A stretch of DNA of 64,000 bases, taken from contig NZ_JAFMOX010000055.1 in the NCBI RefSeq assembly GCF_019049655.1, positions 1-64,000 of the forward strand, written 5' to 3'. The translations under genes were made by a program, and so were the position numbers. The DNA comes from Rahnella rivi. Lineage in GTDB: Bacteria; Pseudomonadota; Gammaproteobacteria; Enterobacterales; Enterobacteriaceae. Below the pieces are notes generated by a model, which worked only from the letters and a program-made list of their open reading frames with translations, ran no database searches and was not told where the DNA came from. Positions 53,877-63,470 of the stretch are shown here, piece after piece (within the stretch, counting starts at the first letter, position 1; each line of letters begins with the position of its first letter).

Positions 53877-56276
53877 TTAGCCGGTGACGCGGGCGGTGGC
53901 CGGCTCAGGATAAGTGACAACGTCACCATGAAACATCAGCTGATTGACCGCATTCAGCACTCTTTCCGGCGTGGCGGGTGCATCCAGATGCGGATGTACG
54001 CGGTAATCCGCCAGGTTGGCGACGGCATCTTTGATCGCACACCAGACTGAAATCCCGAGCATAAACGGCGGTTCGCCCACGGCTTTAGAATGGAAAACCG
54101 TGTCTTCCGGATTTTTGCGGTTCTCCACCAGTTTTACGCGCAGATCCTGCGGAATGTCGCCAATGGCCGGAATTTTGTAGGCTGCCGGGCCGCTGGTCAT
54201 TAACCGCCCCTGGTCGTTCCACACCAGTTCCTCCGTGGTCAGCCAGCCCATGCCCTGCACGAAGCCGCCTTCTACCTGACCGATATCAATGGCCGGATTC
54301 AGCGAATCACCGACGTCGTGAAGAATGTCCGCACGCAGCAATTTGTATTCCCCGGTCAGGGTATCGACCAGCACTTCCGCGCAGGCCGCGCCATAGGAGA
54401 AGTAATAGAACGGGTGCCCGGCCGCTTTGCTGCGGTCGTAGAAAATCTTCGGCGTTTTGTAGTAGCCGGTGCTGGAGAGCGGCACCTGATTCAGCCAGCA
54501 CTGGGTGGCGACCTGCTCAAAACTGAAATACAGATCTTTCACCCGCACCTGACCGTTACTGAAGGTAATGTCCGTTTCCTGCGCATCATGAAGGCGCATC
54601 AGCATTTCAGTCATGCGACCTTTGATGATCTCCGCGGCGTTTTGCGCGGCTTTACCGTTCAGGTCTGCGCCGGAGGACGCCGCCGTCGGCGAGGTATTCG
54701 GCACTTTACCGGTATCGGTGGCGGTGATCTGAATCCGGCTGATATCCACCTGAAACACTTCAGCCACCACCTGCGCGACTTTGGTGTTCAGCCCTTGTCC
54801 CATTTCGGTGCCGCCGTGGTTGAGCTGAATGCTGCCGTCGGTATACACCAGCACCAGCGCGCCAGCCTGGTTAAGAAAACTGGCGGTGAACGAAATACCG
54901 AATTTTACCGGCGTCAGCGCCAGCCCCTTTTTCAGATAGCGGTTATTGCGGTTAAATTGTGTGACAACGTCACGCCTTGCCGTGTATTCCGCGCTCTCTT
55001 CCAGCTGTTGGGTCATCTCCTGCAGCAGATTTTGCCCGACCGGCTGGTGGTAATGCGTCACGTTGCGGCTGTCGTGACCGTAATAGTTATTTTTGCGCAC
55101 GGTCAGCGGGTCCATCCCCAGCTCGCGTGCAATGTGATCGACGATGTGTTCAATCGCCACGATGCCCTGCGGGCCGCCAAATCCGCGATACGCGGTATTC
55201 GACGCCATATTGGTTTTACAGCGGTAACCGGTGATCAGCGCATCGCCGAGGTAATAGGCGTTATCAGAATGGAACATGGCGCGGTCTACGATAGAGCCGG
55301 AGAGATCCAGCGAATAACCACAGTTGGCTGCCAGTTTGATGTCGATACCGTGGATCACGCCGTCATCGGTAAACCCGACGTCATAACTGACGTGGAACGG
55401 ATGCCGTTTACCGGTGATCAGCATGTCGTCCTGACGCGCCAGACGCATTTTCGCCGGACGTCCGGTCAGATGCGCGGCCAGTGCCGCCAGACACGCCGTC
55501 CCCGCTGCCTGCGTCTCTTTGCCGCCGAAACCGCCGCCCATGCGGCGCATATCGACCACCACTTTGTGCATCGGCAAATCCAGCACCGAGGCCACCAGTT
55601 TCTGTACTTCGGTCGGATGCTGTGTCGAGCTGTACACCAGCATCGCGCCGTCTTCGCCGGGCATCACTGAAGCAATCTGCGTCTCAAGATAAAAATGCTC
55701 CTGCCCGCCAATTTCCAGCTCACCCTGCAAACGGTGCGGCGCACAGGCCAGCGCCATTTCCGCGTCACCGCGCTTATGCTGATGCGGCTCTTCCACGTAA
55801 TGTTCCAGCGCCAGCGCCTGTTTCACGGTCAGAACGGCGTCACGCGGCTGATATTCCACTTTCGCCAGCGCCACGGCGGCACGGGCGGCCTCCATGGATG
55901 TTGCCGCCACCACCAGCACAATCTGACCGACATACTGCACGGTGCCCTGCGCCATCAGCGGATCGCCAACGGTGAGTGGCGCGATATCCGGGTTGCCGGG
56001 CACATCTTCTGCGGTCATCACCCGCACCACGCCCGGCACGGTATAACAAGGTTCAGTATCGATATGCAGAATATCGGCGTGCGCATGCGGGCTGAGCAGC
56101 GGCACCAGGTGCAGCTGACCGGGGAACTCCAGCCGGTCATCGACATACACCGCTTCGCCGCTGACGTGTTTATCCGCACTTTCGTGTTTCTGGCTTTTGC
56201 CGACGCCGCTCTGTAAACCGGCGCGAAACTGCGCTTCCATCTCCGCCTGAGACAGTGAAGGTTTGGATTCAGACAT
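53877..56276 (-). CDS. xdhB: XdhB, xanthine dehydrogenase molybdopterin-binding subunit
   Basis: 799 residues. Moco-contacting motifs GGGFGGKE (about 248-255), AYRGFGGPQG and GTEMGQGLNTK; the catalytic Glu is in AVGEPPFMLG near the C-terminus. Length agrees with the large subunit of bipartite XdhAB. Oxidises hypoxanthine and xanthine to urate with XdhA. The ATG overlaps xdhA by 8 bases. Two matS sites lie inside. Confidence 0.95.
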   Translation of the reverse strand: MSESKPSLSQAEMEAQFRAGLQSGVGKSQKHESADKHVSGEAVYVDDRLEFPGQLHLVPLLSPHAHADILHIDTEPCYTVPGVVRVMTAEDVPGNPDIAPLTVGDPLMAQGTVQYVGQIVLVVAATSMEAARAAVALAKVEYQPRDAVLTVKQALALEHYVEEPHQHKRGDAEMALACAPHRLQGELEIGGQEHFYLETQIASVMPGEDGAMLVYSSTQHPTEVQKLVASVLDLPMHKVVVDMRRMGGGFGGKETQAAGTACLAALAAHLTGRPAKMRLARQDDMLITGKRHPFHVSYDVGFTDDGVIHGIDIKLAANCGYSLDLSGSIVDRAMFHSDNAYYLGDALITGYRCKTNMASNTAYRGFGGPQGIVAIEHIVDHIARELGMDPLTVRKNNYYGHDSRNVTHYHQPVGQNLLQEMTQQLEESAEYTARRDVVTQFNRNNRYLKKGLALTPVKFGISFTASFLNQAGALVLVYTDGSIQLNHGGTEMGQGLNTKVAQVVAEVFQVDISRIQITATDTGKVPNTSPTAASSGADLNGKAAQNAAEIIKGRMTEMLMRLHDAQETDITFSNGQVRVKDLYFSFEQVATQCWLNQVPLSSTGYYKTPKIFYDRSKAAGHPFYYFSYGAACAEVLVDTLTGEYKLLRADILHDVGDSLNPAIDIGQVEGGFVQGMGWLTTEELVWNDQGRLMTSGPAAYKIPAIGDIPQDLRVKLVENRKNPEDTVFHSKAVGEPPFMLGISVWCAIKDAVANLADYRVHPHLDAPATPERVLNAVNQLMFHGDVVTYPEPATARVTG
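53914..53926. other. matS site (MatP binding), first of a close pair
   Basis: GTGACAACGTCAC, perfect match to GTGACRNYGTCAC, near the 3' end of xdhB. Confidence 0.85.
54961..54973. other. matS site (MatP binding), second of a close pair
   Basis: GTGACAACGTCAC, the same 13-mer as at 53914 and 1047 bases from it, also in xdhB. Confidence 0.85.
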
Positions 56277-57672
56277 AGTGAGTTACCCGCATCAGTGTTT
56301 CAGGAGAAGTCATTTCGATATGGCAGCGGCGCAGCAGATTTTTCGCCACCTGCATGCGGTATTCGCGGCTGGCGCGGAAATCACTGATCGGGGTGAAATC
56401 CTGCGTCAGCGCCTGACAGGCACGCTCGACGGTGGCCGTCTGCCACGGCTGGCCGAGCAACTGCGCTTCGCAGCAGGTGGCCCGTTTCGCCACTTCCGCC
56501 ATCCCGCCGAACGCCACGCGGGCATGGACCACCACGCCGTTTTGCACTTCGATATGCAAAGCAGCACAGACGGCGGAAATGTCATCCTCAAGCCTTTTCG
56601 ACACTTTATAAACCCGCAACTGACGCGCCGCCGAGGTGTTGCGCGGGATGCGGATTTGTTCGATAAATTCACCGGGCTGTAACGCCGTTTTGCGATACCC
56701 GAGGAAGAACTGATCGAGCGGTAATTCGCGTTGTTCAGCGCCACGCCGCAGCAATAAAGATGCGCCCAGCGCCAGCAGCACCGGCCCGCCGTCACCGATC
56801 GGCGACGCGTTAGCGATGTTGCCGCCAAAGGTGCCCTGATTGCGGATTTGCTGTGAGGCAAAACGCTCAAGCAGCTCGCCAAATTCCGGGTATTCATCGT
56901 CTAAAACCGGCATACATTCGCTCAGCGGTGCCGCTGCGCCAATATGAATAGCCTGACCGGTCAGCGTAATGGTTTTGAGTTCGGGGATATGGCTCAGTGA
57001 AATCAGCTTCGGCAGGCGCTGATAGCGTTGTGTCACTTCCAGCGCCAGATCGGTGCCGCCCGCCACCAGACGGGAATCCGGCTCAGCAAGGTAGCGTTGC
57101 GCCAGTTGATCAAGGCTCACCGGCTGTTCAGTGGCGGACATTGCGGCGAGTTTTGCCAGCGTTTGCAGGGCATCAGCATCAAACTGATCCGGCTCGGGGG
57201 CGTCACAAATGGCCTTCGCGGCATCCATGATCGGCCGGTAACCGGTGCAGCGGCACAGGTTGCCGGAAAGCGTTTCCTGCACGCCTTCCACCGTGTAAGC
57301 GGGCTTATTTTTCTCCATCGCAAACAGCGACATCACAAAACCCGGCGTGCAAAACCCGCATTGCGAGGCGTGATTGTCCACCATCGCCTGCTGAACGTGA
57401 TGCAGTTTGCCGCGATGCTTTAAATCTTCCACGGTGATCAGCTGTTTGCCATGCACGGCGGGCATGAACGTCAGGCAGGCGTTGACGGTGCGGTACTGCA
57501 ACTGGTCACCCTGTTTTTCCGCCAGCACCACGGTGCAGGCACCGCAGTCACCGGAGGCGCAACCTTCTTTCGTGCCGCAACGTCCGGCGTCACGGCGCAG
57601 ATACTGTAAAACGGTGGTATCGGCGGGCAGATTTTCCGTGTGGATCCTGCCGTTCATCAGAAATTGGATCAT
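56269..57672 (-). CDS. xdhA: XdhA, xanthine dehydrogenase FeS/FAD subunit
   Basis: 467 residues fusing the two [2Fe-2S] domains (Cys in CGTKEGCASGDCGAC, about 33-47, and CGFCTPG ... CRCTG, about 105-150) with the FAD domain (about 190-360, VAGGTDLALEV, GGNIANASPIGD). Passes electrons from XdhB to NAD. AAAGGAGG upstream is one of the strongest ribosome sites in the window. Overlaps the tetR stop by ATGA. Confidence 0.94.
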   Translation of the reverse strand: MIQFLMNGRIHTENLPADTTVLQYLRRDAGRCGTKEGCASGDCGACTVVLAEKQGDQLQYRTVNACLTFMPAVHGKQLITVEDLKHRGKLHHVQQAMVDNHASQCGFCTPGFVMSLFAMEKNKPAYTVEGVQETLSGNLCRCTGYRPIMDAAKAICDAPEPDQFDADALQTLAKLAAMSATEQPVSLDQLAQRYLAEPDSRLVAGGTDLALEVTQRYQRLPKLISLSHIPELKTITLTGQAIHIGAAAPLSECMPVLDDEYPEFGELLERFASQQIRNQGTFGGNIANASPIGDGGPVLLALGASLLLRRGAEQRELPLDQFFLGYRKTALQPGEFIEQIRIPRNTSAARQLRVYKVSKRLEDDISAVCAALHIEVQNGVVVHARVAFGGMAEVAKRATCCEAQLLGQPWQTATVERACQALTQDFTPISDFRASREYRMQVAKNLLRRCHIEMTSPETLMRVTHYV

Positions 57673-58307
57673 ACGGCACCTCCTTTTTTACAGCCGTTTA
57701 AAATCAGTGTCGTGACTTCATCGATGATGTGTTCGCGCGCCTGCTCATCGCCCTCGAAATTGCCGTACATGTGTTTCACCTGCACCGCGAAATCGGCGTA
57801 ATACTGCGTCACCGCCCAGATATGCATGATGAACAGACGGGCATCCAGTGCGCGGATTTTGCCCTGCACAATCCACTGCTGGATCAGGTTCTCTTTGCCA
57901 GCAATGTTCAGCGTCGCCTGTGGCCAGTATTTCTGTAAATAGTGACCGCCGCCGAGCACCTCGCTGGTGAAGATGCGTGAGAGTTCCGGCTGATCGAACG
58001 AGAAGTTGAGTTTGTTGCGGATATAGCGGCTGAGCACGTCTTCCGGCTCGCTGACAGACGGGTCAAACTGAATGATGTCGCCCCAGACTTTCAGCACTTT
58101 CTGCAAGAGTTCTTCGTAAAGCTCCTCTTTCCCCGCGATGTAATAGTGCAGCTGGGCTTTTTTGATCCCCGCGCGCTGAGCGATGGCCTGGGTGGTCGCG
58201 CCCTGAAAGCCTTTTTCACTGAATTCCGCAATCGCCGCCGCGTGGATATTCTCCAGGGTACGTTCACGTGCAATGCGGACTTTACCGCCGGTGTCATTGT
58301 TCATCAT
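57669..58307 (-). CDS. TetR-family regulator, RutR-like
   Basis: 212 residues. N-terminal TetR HTH (about 15-60, FQGATTQAIAQRAGIKKAQLHYYIAGKEELYEE) and a RutR-like C-terminal domain (HIWAVTQYYADFAVQV matches the RutR MIWASTQHYADFA type segment). RutR binds uracil/thymine and senses pyrimidines. The gene sits inside the guanine-xanthine operon, between guaD and xdhA with ATGA overlaps on both sides, so it likely controls that operon through the palindrome at 59726. Confidence 0.88.
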   Translation of the reverse strand: MMNNDTGGKVRIARERTLENIHAAAIAEFSEKGFQGATTQAIAQRAGIKKAQLHYYIAGKEELYEELLQKVLKVWGDIIQFDPSVSEPEDVLSRYIRNKLNFSFDQPELSRIFTSEVLGGGHYLQKYWPQATLNIAGKENLIQQWIVQGKIRALDARLFIMHIWAVTQYYADFAVQVKHMYGNFEGDEQAREHIIDEVTTLILNGCKKGGAV

Positions 58308-59656
58308 GCTGAACGCTCCCCCTGCAAAGCATCTCGCGCATAGACCTGTTCGCCATCCACATAGGTGCTGTACACATTGCGGTCATCGCCCAGCGTCATC
58401 AGCACAAACAGCTTTTCGGCCAGCGTTTTGCTGTTGCCGGCGCGCAGTTTTTGCAGCGCACTGACGCCCGGCTCGAGCACCACGAAATCCGCCTCTTTAC
58501 CGGCGTTAAAATTGCCAATTTTGTCGTCGAGATGCAGCGCCCGCGCGCCGCCCAACGTGGCGTGATAAAAGGCTTCGAAAGCGGACAGACGGTAGCGCTG
58601 AAGCTGCCCGACTTTATAGGCTTCCGACAAGGTTTCCAGCATGTTGAACGTGGTACCGGCACCCACATCGGTACCCATGCCGACGCGCACCTGCTTCTGC
58701 CAGGATTTCTGCAAATTAAACAGGCCGCTGCCGAGAAACAGGTTGGAGGTCGGGCAAAAGGCGATGGTCGAATCGGTGTCGTGCAGGCAATCCCATTCGC
58801 TGTCATCCAGATGCAGACAGTGCGCAAACACGCAGCGTTCGCCGGTCAGGCCGTACTGATGATAAACGTCGAGATAATGCTGATGTTCGGGGTGCATTTC
58901 TTTCACCCACGACAGCTCCGCGACGTTTTCGCTCAGATGGGTATGCATGTAAACGTCGGGGAACTCCTGCCTGAGCAGCCGCACCTTCTGCAACAGTTCC
59001 GGCGAGGATGTCGGTGCAAAACGCGGCGTCAGCGCATAACTCAGGCGCTGACGGTTGTGCCAGCGCGCAATCAGCGCGCGCGTATCGCGTTCACTTTGTT
59101 CCGGCGTTTCCAGCAGGGCGTCAGGGGCGTTTTTGTCCATCATCACTTTGCCCGCCACCAGCCGCATATTGATATCTGCCGCTTCTTTAAACAGCGCATC
59201 GACGGATTGCGGATGTACGGTGCCGAACACCAGCGCCGTGGTGGTGCCGTTGAGTAACAACTGATCGAGGAAGAATTTCGACATGCGCTTCGAATAGTCG
59301 GCGCAGTGATATTGCTGTTCAGTCGGGAAGGTATAACGGGTCAGCCACTCGAGCAGTTGCTCGCCGTAGGCGCCGATCATTTCGGTTTGCGGATAGTGAA
59401 TATGCGTATCGACAAAGCCCGGCACGATCAGCTTGTCGCGGTAATCATCGATGTCCAGACCGGCGGTTTTTTGCGCCTGCGCCAGCCTGCCCTCGCCTTC
59501 CTGCCAGCTGCCCAGCCAGACAATATGCCCGCCGCTGAGCAACATCAGGCCGTCTTCGATATAACGCACCTGCGCTTCAACATCTTCCGGCGTTAAAACC
59601 GGTTCGCGGATATCAAAGAAATTGCCGCGTACCGCGCGGGTGATGATCTGACTCAT
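58304..59656 (-). CDS. guaD: Guanine deaminase
   Basis: 450-residue zinc amidohydrolase converting guanine to xanthine, the substrate of XdhAB. Metal ligands in VDTHIHYPQ (about 79-87), MHTHLSE and the Asp of MGTDVGAG. The ATG at 59656 has AAGGA upstream; a longer frame to 59734 runs over the operator and is rejected. First gene of guaD-tetR-xdhABC. Confidence 0.94.
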   Translation of the reverse strand: MSQIITRAVRGNFFDIREPVLTPEDVEAQVRYIEDGLMLLSGGHIVWLGSWQEGEGRLAQAQKTAGLDIDDYRDKLIVPGFVDTHIHYPQTEMIGAYGEQLLEWLTRYTFPTEQQYHCADYSKRMSKFFLDQLLLNGTTTALVFGTVHPQSVDALFKEAADINMRLVAGKVMMDKNAPDALLETPEQSERDTRALIARWHNRQRLSYALTPRFAPTSSPELLQKVRLLRQEFPDVYMHTHLSENVAELSWVKEMHPEHQHYLDVYHQYGLTGERCVFAHCLHLDDSEWDCLHDTDSTIAFCPTSNLFLGSGLFNLQKSWQKQVRVGMGTDVGAGTTFNMLETLSEAYKVGQLQRYRLSAFEAFYHATLGGARALHLDDKIGNFNAGKEADFVVLEPGVSALQKLRAGNSKTLAEKLFVLMTLGDDRNVYSTYVDGEQVYARDALQGERSA

Positions 59657-59725
59657 GGCATAGTCCTTCTCTGCAACATTCACGTTCACGTTTGATAACA
59701 GAACATTTGCAAAGCTTATGCCAAA

Positions 59726-59743
59726 TCTGACCAACCGGTCAGA
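59726..59743. promoter_or_regulatory. RutR-like operator upstream of guaD
   Basis: TCTGACC-AACC-GGTCAGA, perfect 7-bp arms. Its core TGACCA-NN-(C)GGTCA resembles the RutR site TTGACCANNTGGTCAA. It lies 70 bases upstream of the guaD ATG, between guaD and the ROK gene end. Confidence 0.75.
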
Positions 59744-59776
59744 CCGTCCGGATGTTTTTTACTTCTGACAGCAACG

Positions 59777-60952
59777 CTACTTCAGCAGCACTTCATATTG
59801 CGGGTTAAATTCGTCGAAGATCGGCAGCGCCGCCGCACCGAGTGCAGGGGTGTCGCTGCCGGACATGCCGAGGCGTATGCGCGCACTCTGCGCATAGCGG
59901 CTGCGCACCGAATTATACAGCGGCGTCAGGCGCTTAATCAGCTTCTCCACCAGCGGTTTCGGCATGGTGCCGCCGATGATCACGCACTGCGCATCGAACA
60001 CACATTCCATAATATTGATGGCCTGCAACGCCGGTTCCACCGCCGTATCCAGCCACTGGTCGAAGCGTTTTTCATCCACGCTCAGCAGATCTTCCGGCAT
60101 CGCCGAGGCCGGATCCAGGCCGCAGGCTTCGTACGCGGCCTGCAAAGAAAGGTAACGTTCGAGGCAGCCTTTATTGCCGCAATAGCATTCGCGCCCGCCC
60201 GGTTGCACCACAATGTGGCCGACTTCGCCCGCATTGTGTGCATGGCCGGTATAAATTCGCCCGTCAGTAAAGATGCCTGCGCCCAGACCGGTGCCGATAT
60301 ACAGATACACAAATGAGGTTAATTGCTTGGCGACGCCGTGAAAACGTTCGCCAATAGCCGCCACCGTCGCATCGTTTTCCAGCGTCACCGGCCAGCCGGT
60401 CGCGGCGCTTAAACGGGCTTCAATATCAACGTTATCCCAGCCGTGCAGCGTGGTGGGCCCCTGCGAGGAAATCCCTTCCACGCCAAACGGCCCCGGCATC
60501 ACCACGCCGACGCCCAGAATTTTTCGCCAGTCAATTTTCACCTGTTGGCGCATTTCTTGCAGAACCTGATCGATAAGAGCCAGCGTGGGCTCTGGCTGCG
60601 GTTTCTGCACATGGAGCAGTTTGCGAAAGCGAACGGTTCCGGTCAGATCCACCAGCACAATCAGCAGCGACTGATGATCAAGATGGATGCCGATGGAATA
60701 GGCGCTGTCAGGATTGAGTGTCAGTGGCGTTGCTGGTTGACCACGGCCTCCCGCACGGCGCGGCAGGTGGGAGGACAAAATGCCCGCCTGCTCGAGTTCG
60801 GTGGCAATGTTGGAGACGGTTTGCGGCGTGAGCGACGTCAGCCGGGCAATTTCGGCACGGGTCAGTTCACCGTTAAGGCGAATGGCTTCGATCACCACCC
60901 GACGATTGTGAGCACGGGCGTGCTCAAGATTGGTGCCAGAAGTTGTTATCAC
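59777..60952 (-). CDS. ROK-family transcriptional regulator (NagC/XylR type)
   Basis: 391 residues. N-terminal winged HTH (about 10-70, LTRAEIARLTSLTPQTVSNIATELEQAGIL) with the GGRGQP linker, then a ROK sugar-kinase-like domain. The zinc motif C-x-C-x4-C (CYCGNKGC, about 257-264) after HNAGEVGHI is intact. Divergent from a sugar ABC transporter, with AATCAA-A-TTGATT palindromes at both ends of the spacer, so it is very likely the local repressor. The inducer sugar is unknown. Confidence 0.9.
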   Translation of the reverse strand: MITTSGTNLEHARAHNRRVVIEAIRLNGELTRAEIARLTSLTPQTVSNIATELEQAGILSSHLPRRAGGRGQPATPLTLNPDSAYSIGIHLDHQSLLIVLVDLTGTVRFRKLLHVQKPQPEPTLALIDQVLQEMRQQVKIDWRKILGVGVVMPGPFGVEGISSQGPTTLHGWDNVDIEARLSAATGWPVTLENDATVAAIGERFHGVAKQLTSFVYLYIGTGLGAGIFTDGRIYTGHAHNAGEVGHIVVQPGGRECYCGNKGCLERYLSLQAAYEACGLDPASAMPEDLLSVDEKRFDQWLDTAVEPALQAINIMECVFDAQCVIIGGTMPKPLVEKLIKRLTPLYNSVRSRYAQSARIRLGMSGSDTPALGAAALPIFDEFNPQYEVLLK

Positions 60953-61255
60953 ATCCCTCTCCGCGGTGAAGACCTTGCGGGCAGTATGTGGCGAGTGATT
61001 ACAGCAATCAAATTGATTTTATAAATAACAGAGTATGAATATGACGGTGGCATCACAGCTTTGAATGTTATTGCCATGTTAATAATAATCGTCAGTCACT
61101 ATTCACTTTACGCTGTTTTGATATTCGCCTTAAAACCCGGTAGCACATTCCGGCAGGGACGCAGGGACTGGCAGAGTTATGCCTTCCCATTTTTTTTAGC
61201 CGATTAAAGCAATCAAATTGATTTAATAAACTTAACCCTGTTTCGGAGAATGACG
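60953..61255. promoter_or_regulatory. Divergent ROK / sugar ABC transporter control region with two operators
   Basis: AATCAA-A-TTGATT occurs exactly at 61006-61018 and 61211-61223, each within the longer shared block GCAATCAAATTGATTT. The copies are 205 bases apart, one by each promoter. Nothing else is seen in these 303 bases. Confidence 0.8.
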
Positions 61256-62506
61256 ATGAGCCTACGATTTACCCCTGCGGCCACCCTGTGCGCCCTCTCT
61301 GCCCTGACTCTTGGATATTCTGTCAATGCGCTGGCCCAAACCACGCTCAGCGCCCTGTTTATGACACAGGCGGCGTACAGCGAAGCGGATATCCGCGCCA
61401 TGGCCGCTGATTTCACTAAGCAGCATCCGGATATCAAAGTGAATCTGGAATTCGTACCGTATGAAGCGCTGCACGACAAAATCGTCGCCGCGCGCGGTGC
61501 CGGTGACAAAGGTTATGACGTGGTGTTATTCGATGCGATCTGGCCCGCCGAATTTAACAAATACGGCCTGTTGCAGGACGTGACGGCGCGTATTCCGGCA
61601 GAGGAAAGCAACAAGATTTTTGACGGTGCCATTTCCACCGTGACCTATAAAGACAAACGCTGGGGCATGCCGTGGATCCTCGACACCAAATATCTGTATT
61701 ACAACAAAGCCATGCTGGCAAAGGCCGGGATCACCACGCCGCCCGCCACCTGGGCTGACGTTGAGAAACAGTCTGCGATCCTGAAAGAAAAAGGCATCGT
61801 CAAATATCCGCTGGTCTGGAGCTGGTCGCAGTCCGAAGCATTACTGTGCGATTACACCACCCTGGTTTCCGCGTTCAAAGGCGATTTCTACAAAGACGGC
61901 AAACTTAACTTCACTAATTCCGGCGCCATGAAAGCCATCAGTTACATGAAAGAGACACTGGATAAAGGGCTGACCAACCCGAACTCCCGCGAGTATCTGG
62001 AAGAGGACGTGCGTAAATCCTTCTCCAACGGCGATGCGGCTTTCGCGCTGAACTGGACCTACATGTACAACATGGCCAACGATCCGAAACAGAGCAAAGT
62101 GGCGGGTGACGTCGGTGTGATCCCGGCACCGGGTGAAACCGCAGGCGGCGCGTCCGGCGTTAACGGCTCGATGGGGCTGGGCATTGCCAAAGCCAGTGCG
62201 CATCCGGATCAGGCGTGGGAATTCATCAGCTACATGACCTCGCAGCCGGTGCAGAACAAATACGCCAAACTGAGCCTGCCAATCTGGAAATCCTCTTATG
62301 ACGATCCGGCAGTGCAAAAAGATCAGGAGCAACTGATTGCGGCGGCGAAAACCTCGCTGAACGTGATGCTGTCGCGCCCGGTCACGGCGGATTACTCCCG
62401 TTTATCCAATATCTTGCAGCAAAATATTCAGGCGGTATTGCAGGGCAAAACCCCGGCACAGGACGGTATGGAAGCCGCAACCCAAGCCGCTGATCGTTTA
62501 CGTTAA
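61256..62506 (+). CDS. Sugar ABC transporter periplasmic binding protein
   Basis: 416 residues. Signal peptide ending at ALA-Q (about 28), then a family-1 sugar-binding fold with DAIWPAEFNKYGLLQDVT, WILDTKYLYYNKAMLAKAG and NWTYMYNMAN. The ATG at 61256 has GGAGA at proper spacing; the ATG at 61250 touches it. First gene of a MalEFG-like set; no ATPase gene is seen in the window. Confidence 0.9.
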   Translation: MSLRFTPAATLCALSALTLGYSVNALAQTTLSALFMTQAAYSEADIRAMAADFTKQHPDIKVNLEFVPYEALHDKIVAARGAGDKGYDVVLFDAIWPAEFNKYGLLQDVTARIPAEESNKIFDGAISTVTYKDKRWGMPWILDTKYLYYNKAMLAKAGITTPPATWADVEKQSAILKEKGIVKYPLVWSWSQSEALLCDYTTLVSAFKGDFYKDGKLNFTNSGAMKAISYMKETLDKGLTNPNSREYLEEDVRKSFSNGDAAFALNWTYMYNMANDPKQSKVAGDVGVIPAPGETAGGASGVNGSMGLGIAKASAHPDQAWEFISYMTSQPVQNKYAKLSLPIWKSSYDDPAVQKDQEQLIAAAKTSLNVMLSRPVTADYSRLSNILQQNIQAVLQGKTPAQDGMEAATQAADRLR

Positions 62507-62567
62507 TTTCGCGACCAACACCAAAAATACCCGCCATAGCCTGACTATGGCGGGACGGGAAAACTGA

Positions 62568-63470
62568 ATGCTGACATTACCGCAACGTGAGAAACGTCAG
62601 GCCTGGTTGCTGCTCGCGCCCATGCTTTTGATGATGTTCTTACTCACCGCCTGGCCGCTTGTCCGTACGTTGTGGCTGAGTTTTACCGATGCCGGTCTGA
62701 TTGGCGACGGCTCTGCGCCCAACTGGGTGGGCAGCGAGAACTTTTTGTATGCGCTGACCGACCCTGATTTTCGCGCCGCACTCTGGCGCACGCTGTATTT
62801 CACCGTGGTGTCGGTGGTGATTGAAGGCATCATCGGCGTACTGGTGGCGCTGTTGCTGAACCAGCCATTTTGGGGACGCAGCGCCCTGCGCGTGCTGGTG
62901 ATTTTGCCCTGGGCACTGCCGACCATCGTCAACGCCACCCTGTGGCGGCTGAATTTCAATCCGGATTACGGCAGCATCAACGCCCTGCTTTCCCAGCTCG
63001 GGCTGATTGATACCTACCGCAGCTGGCTGGGCGATCCCTCTTCGGCGATCAATGCGGTGATGTTTGCGGATATCTGGAAAAACTACCCGCTGATCACCCT
63101 GCTGGTGCTGGCGGCGTTACAGACCATTCCGGAAGATTTGTTCGAAGCCGCACGGCTCGACGGCGCATCGGCTTTCCGCCGTTTTCGCAAAATCACTTTA
63201 CCAGCGATTGCCGCACCGCTGGCCGTGGCGCTGATCCTGCGCACCATTGATGCCTTTAAAGTCTTCGACATCATTTATGTCATGACCCGGGGCGGCCCGC
63301 TCGACAGCACCAAAACCGTCAGCTTCTTTGTCTATCAGGAATCGTTCAGTTATCTGCGCGCTGGCAGCGGTGCCGCCTACGCGATACTGATGACCTTAAT
63401 CTGCGCCCTGCTGATCACGATTTACATGGTGATGTTGCTGCGCCAGCGCCGTTCAGGGAGCACAGAATGA
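62568..63470 (+). CDS. Sugar ABC transporter permease (MalF-like)
   Basis: 300 residues, about six TM helices. EAA loop EAARLDGASAFRRFRKITLP (about 197-216) for ATPase docking. Family CUT1. Overlaps the next permease by ATGA. Confidence 0.92.
   Translation: MLTLPQREKRQAWLLLAPMLLMMFLLTAWPLVRTLWLSFTDAGLIGDGSAPNWVGSENFLYALTDPDFRAALWRTLYFTVVSVVIEGIIGVLVALLLNQPFWGRSALRVLVILPWALPTIVNATLWRLNFNPDYGSINALLSQLGLIDTYRSWLGDPSSAINAVMFADIWKNYPLITLLVLAALQTIPEDLFEAARLDGASAFRRFRKITLPAIAAPLAVALILRTIDAFKVFDIIYVMTRGGPLDSTKTVSFFVYQESFSYLRAGSGAAYAILMTLICALLITIYMVMLLRQRRSGSTE

Noticed and set aside
54318..55670. 450-residue plus-strand open frame opposite xdhB
   Set aside because: Antisense shadow of a clear XdhB gene; composition rich in His/Arg/Gln as usual for such shadows.
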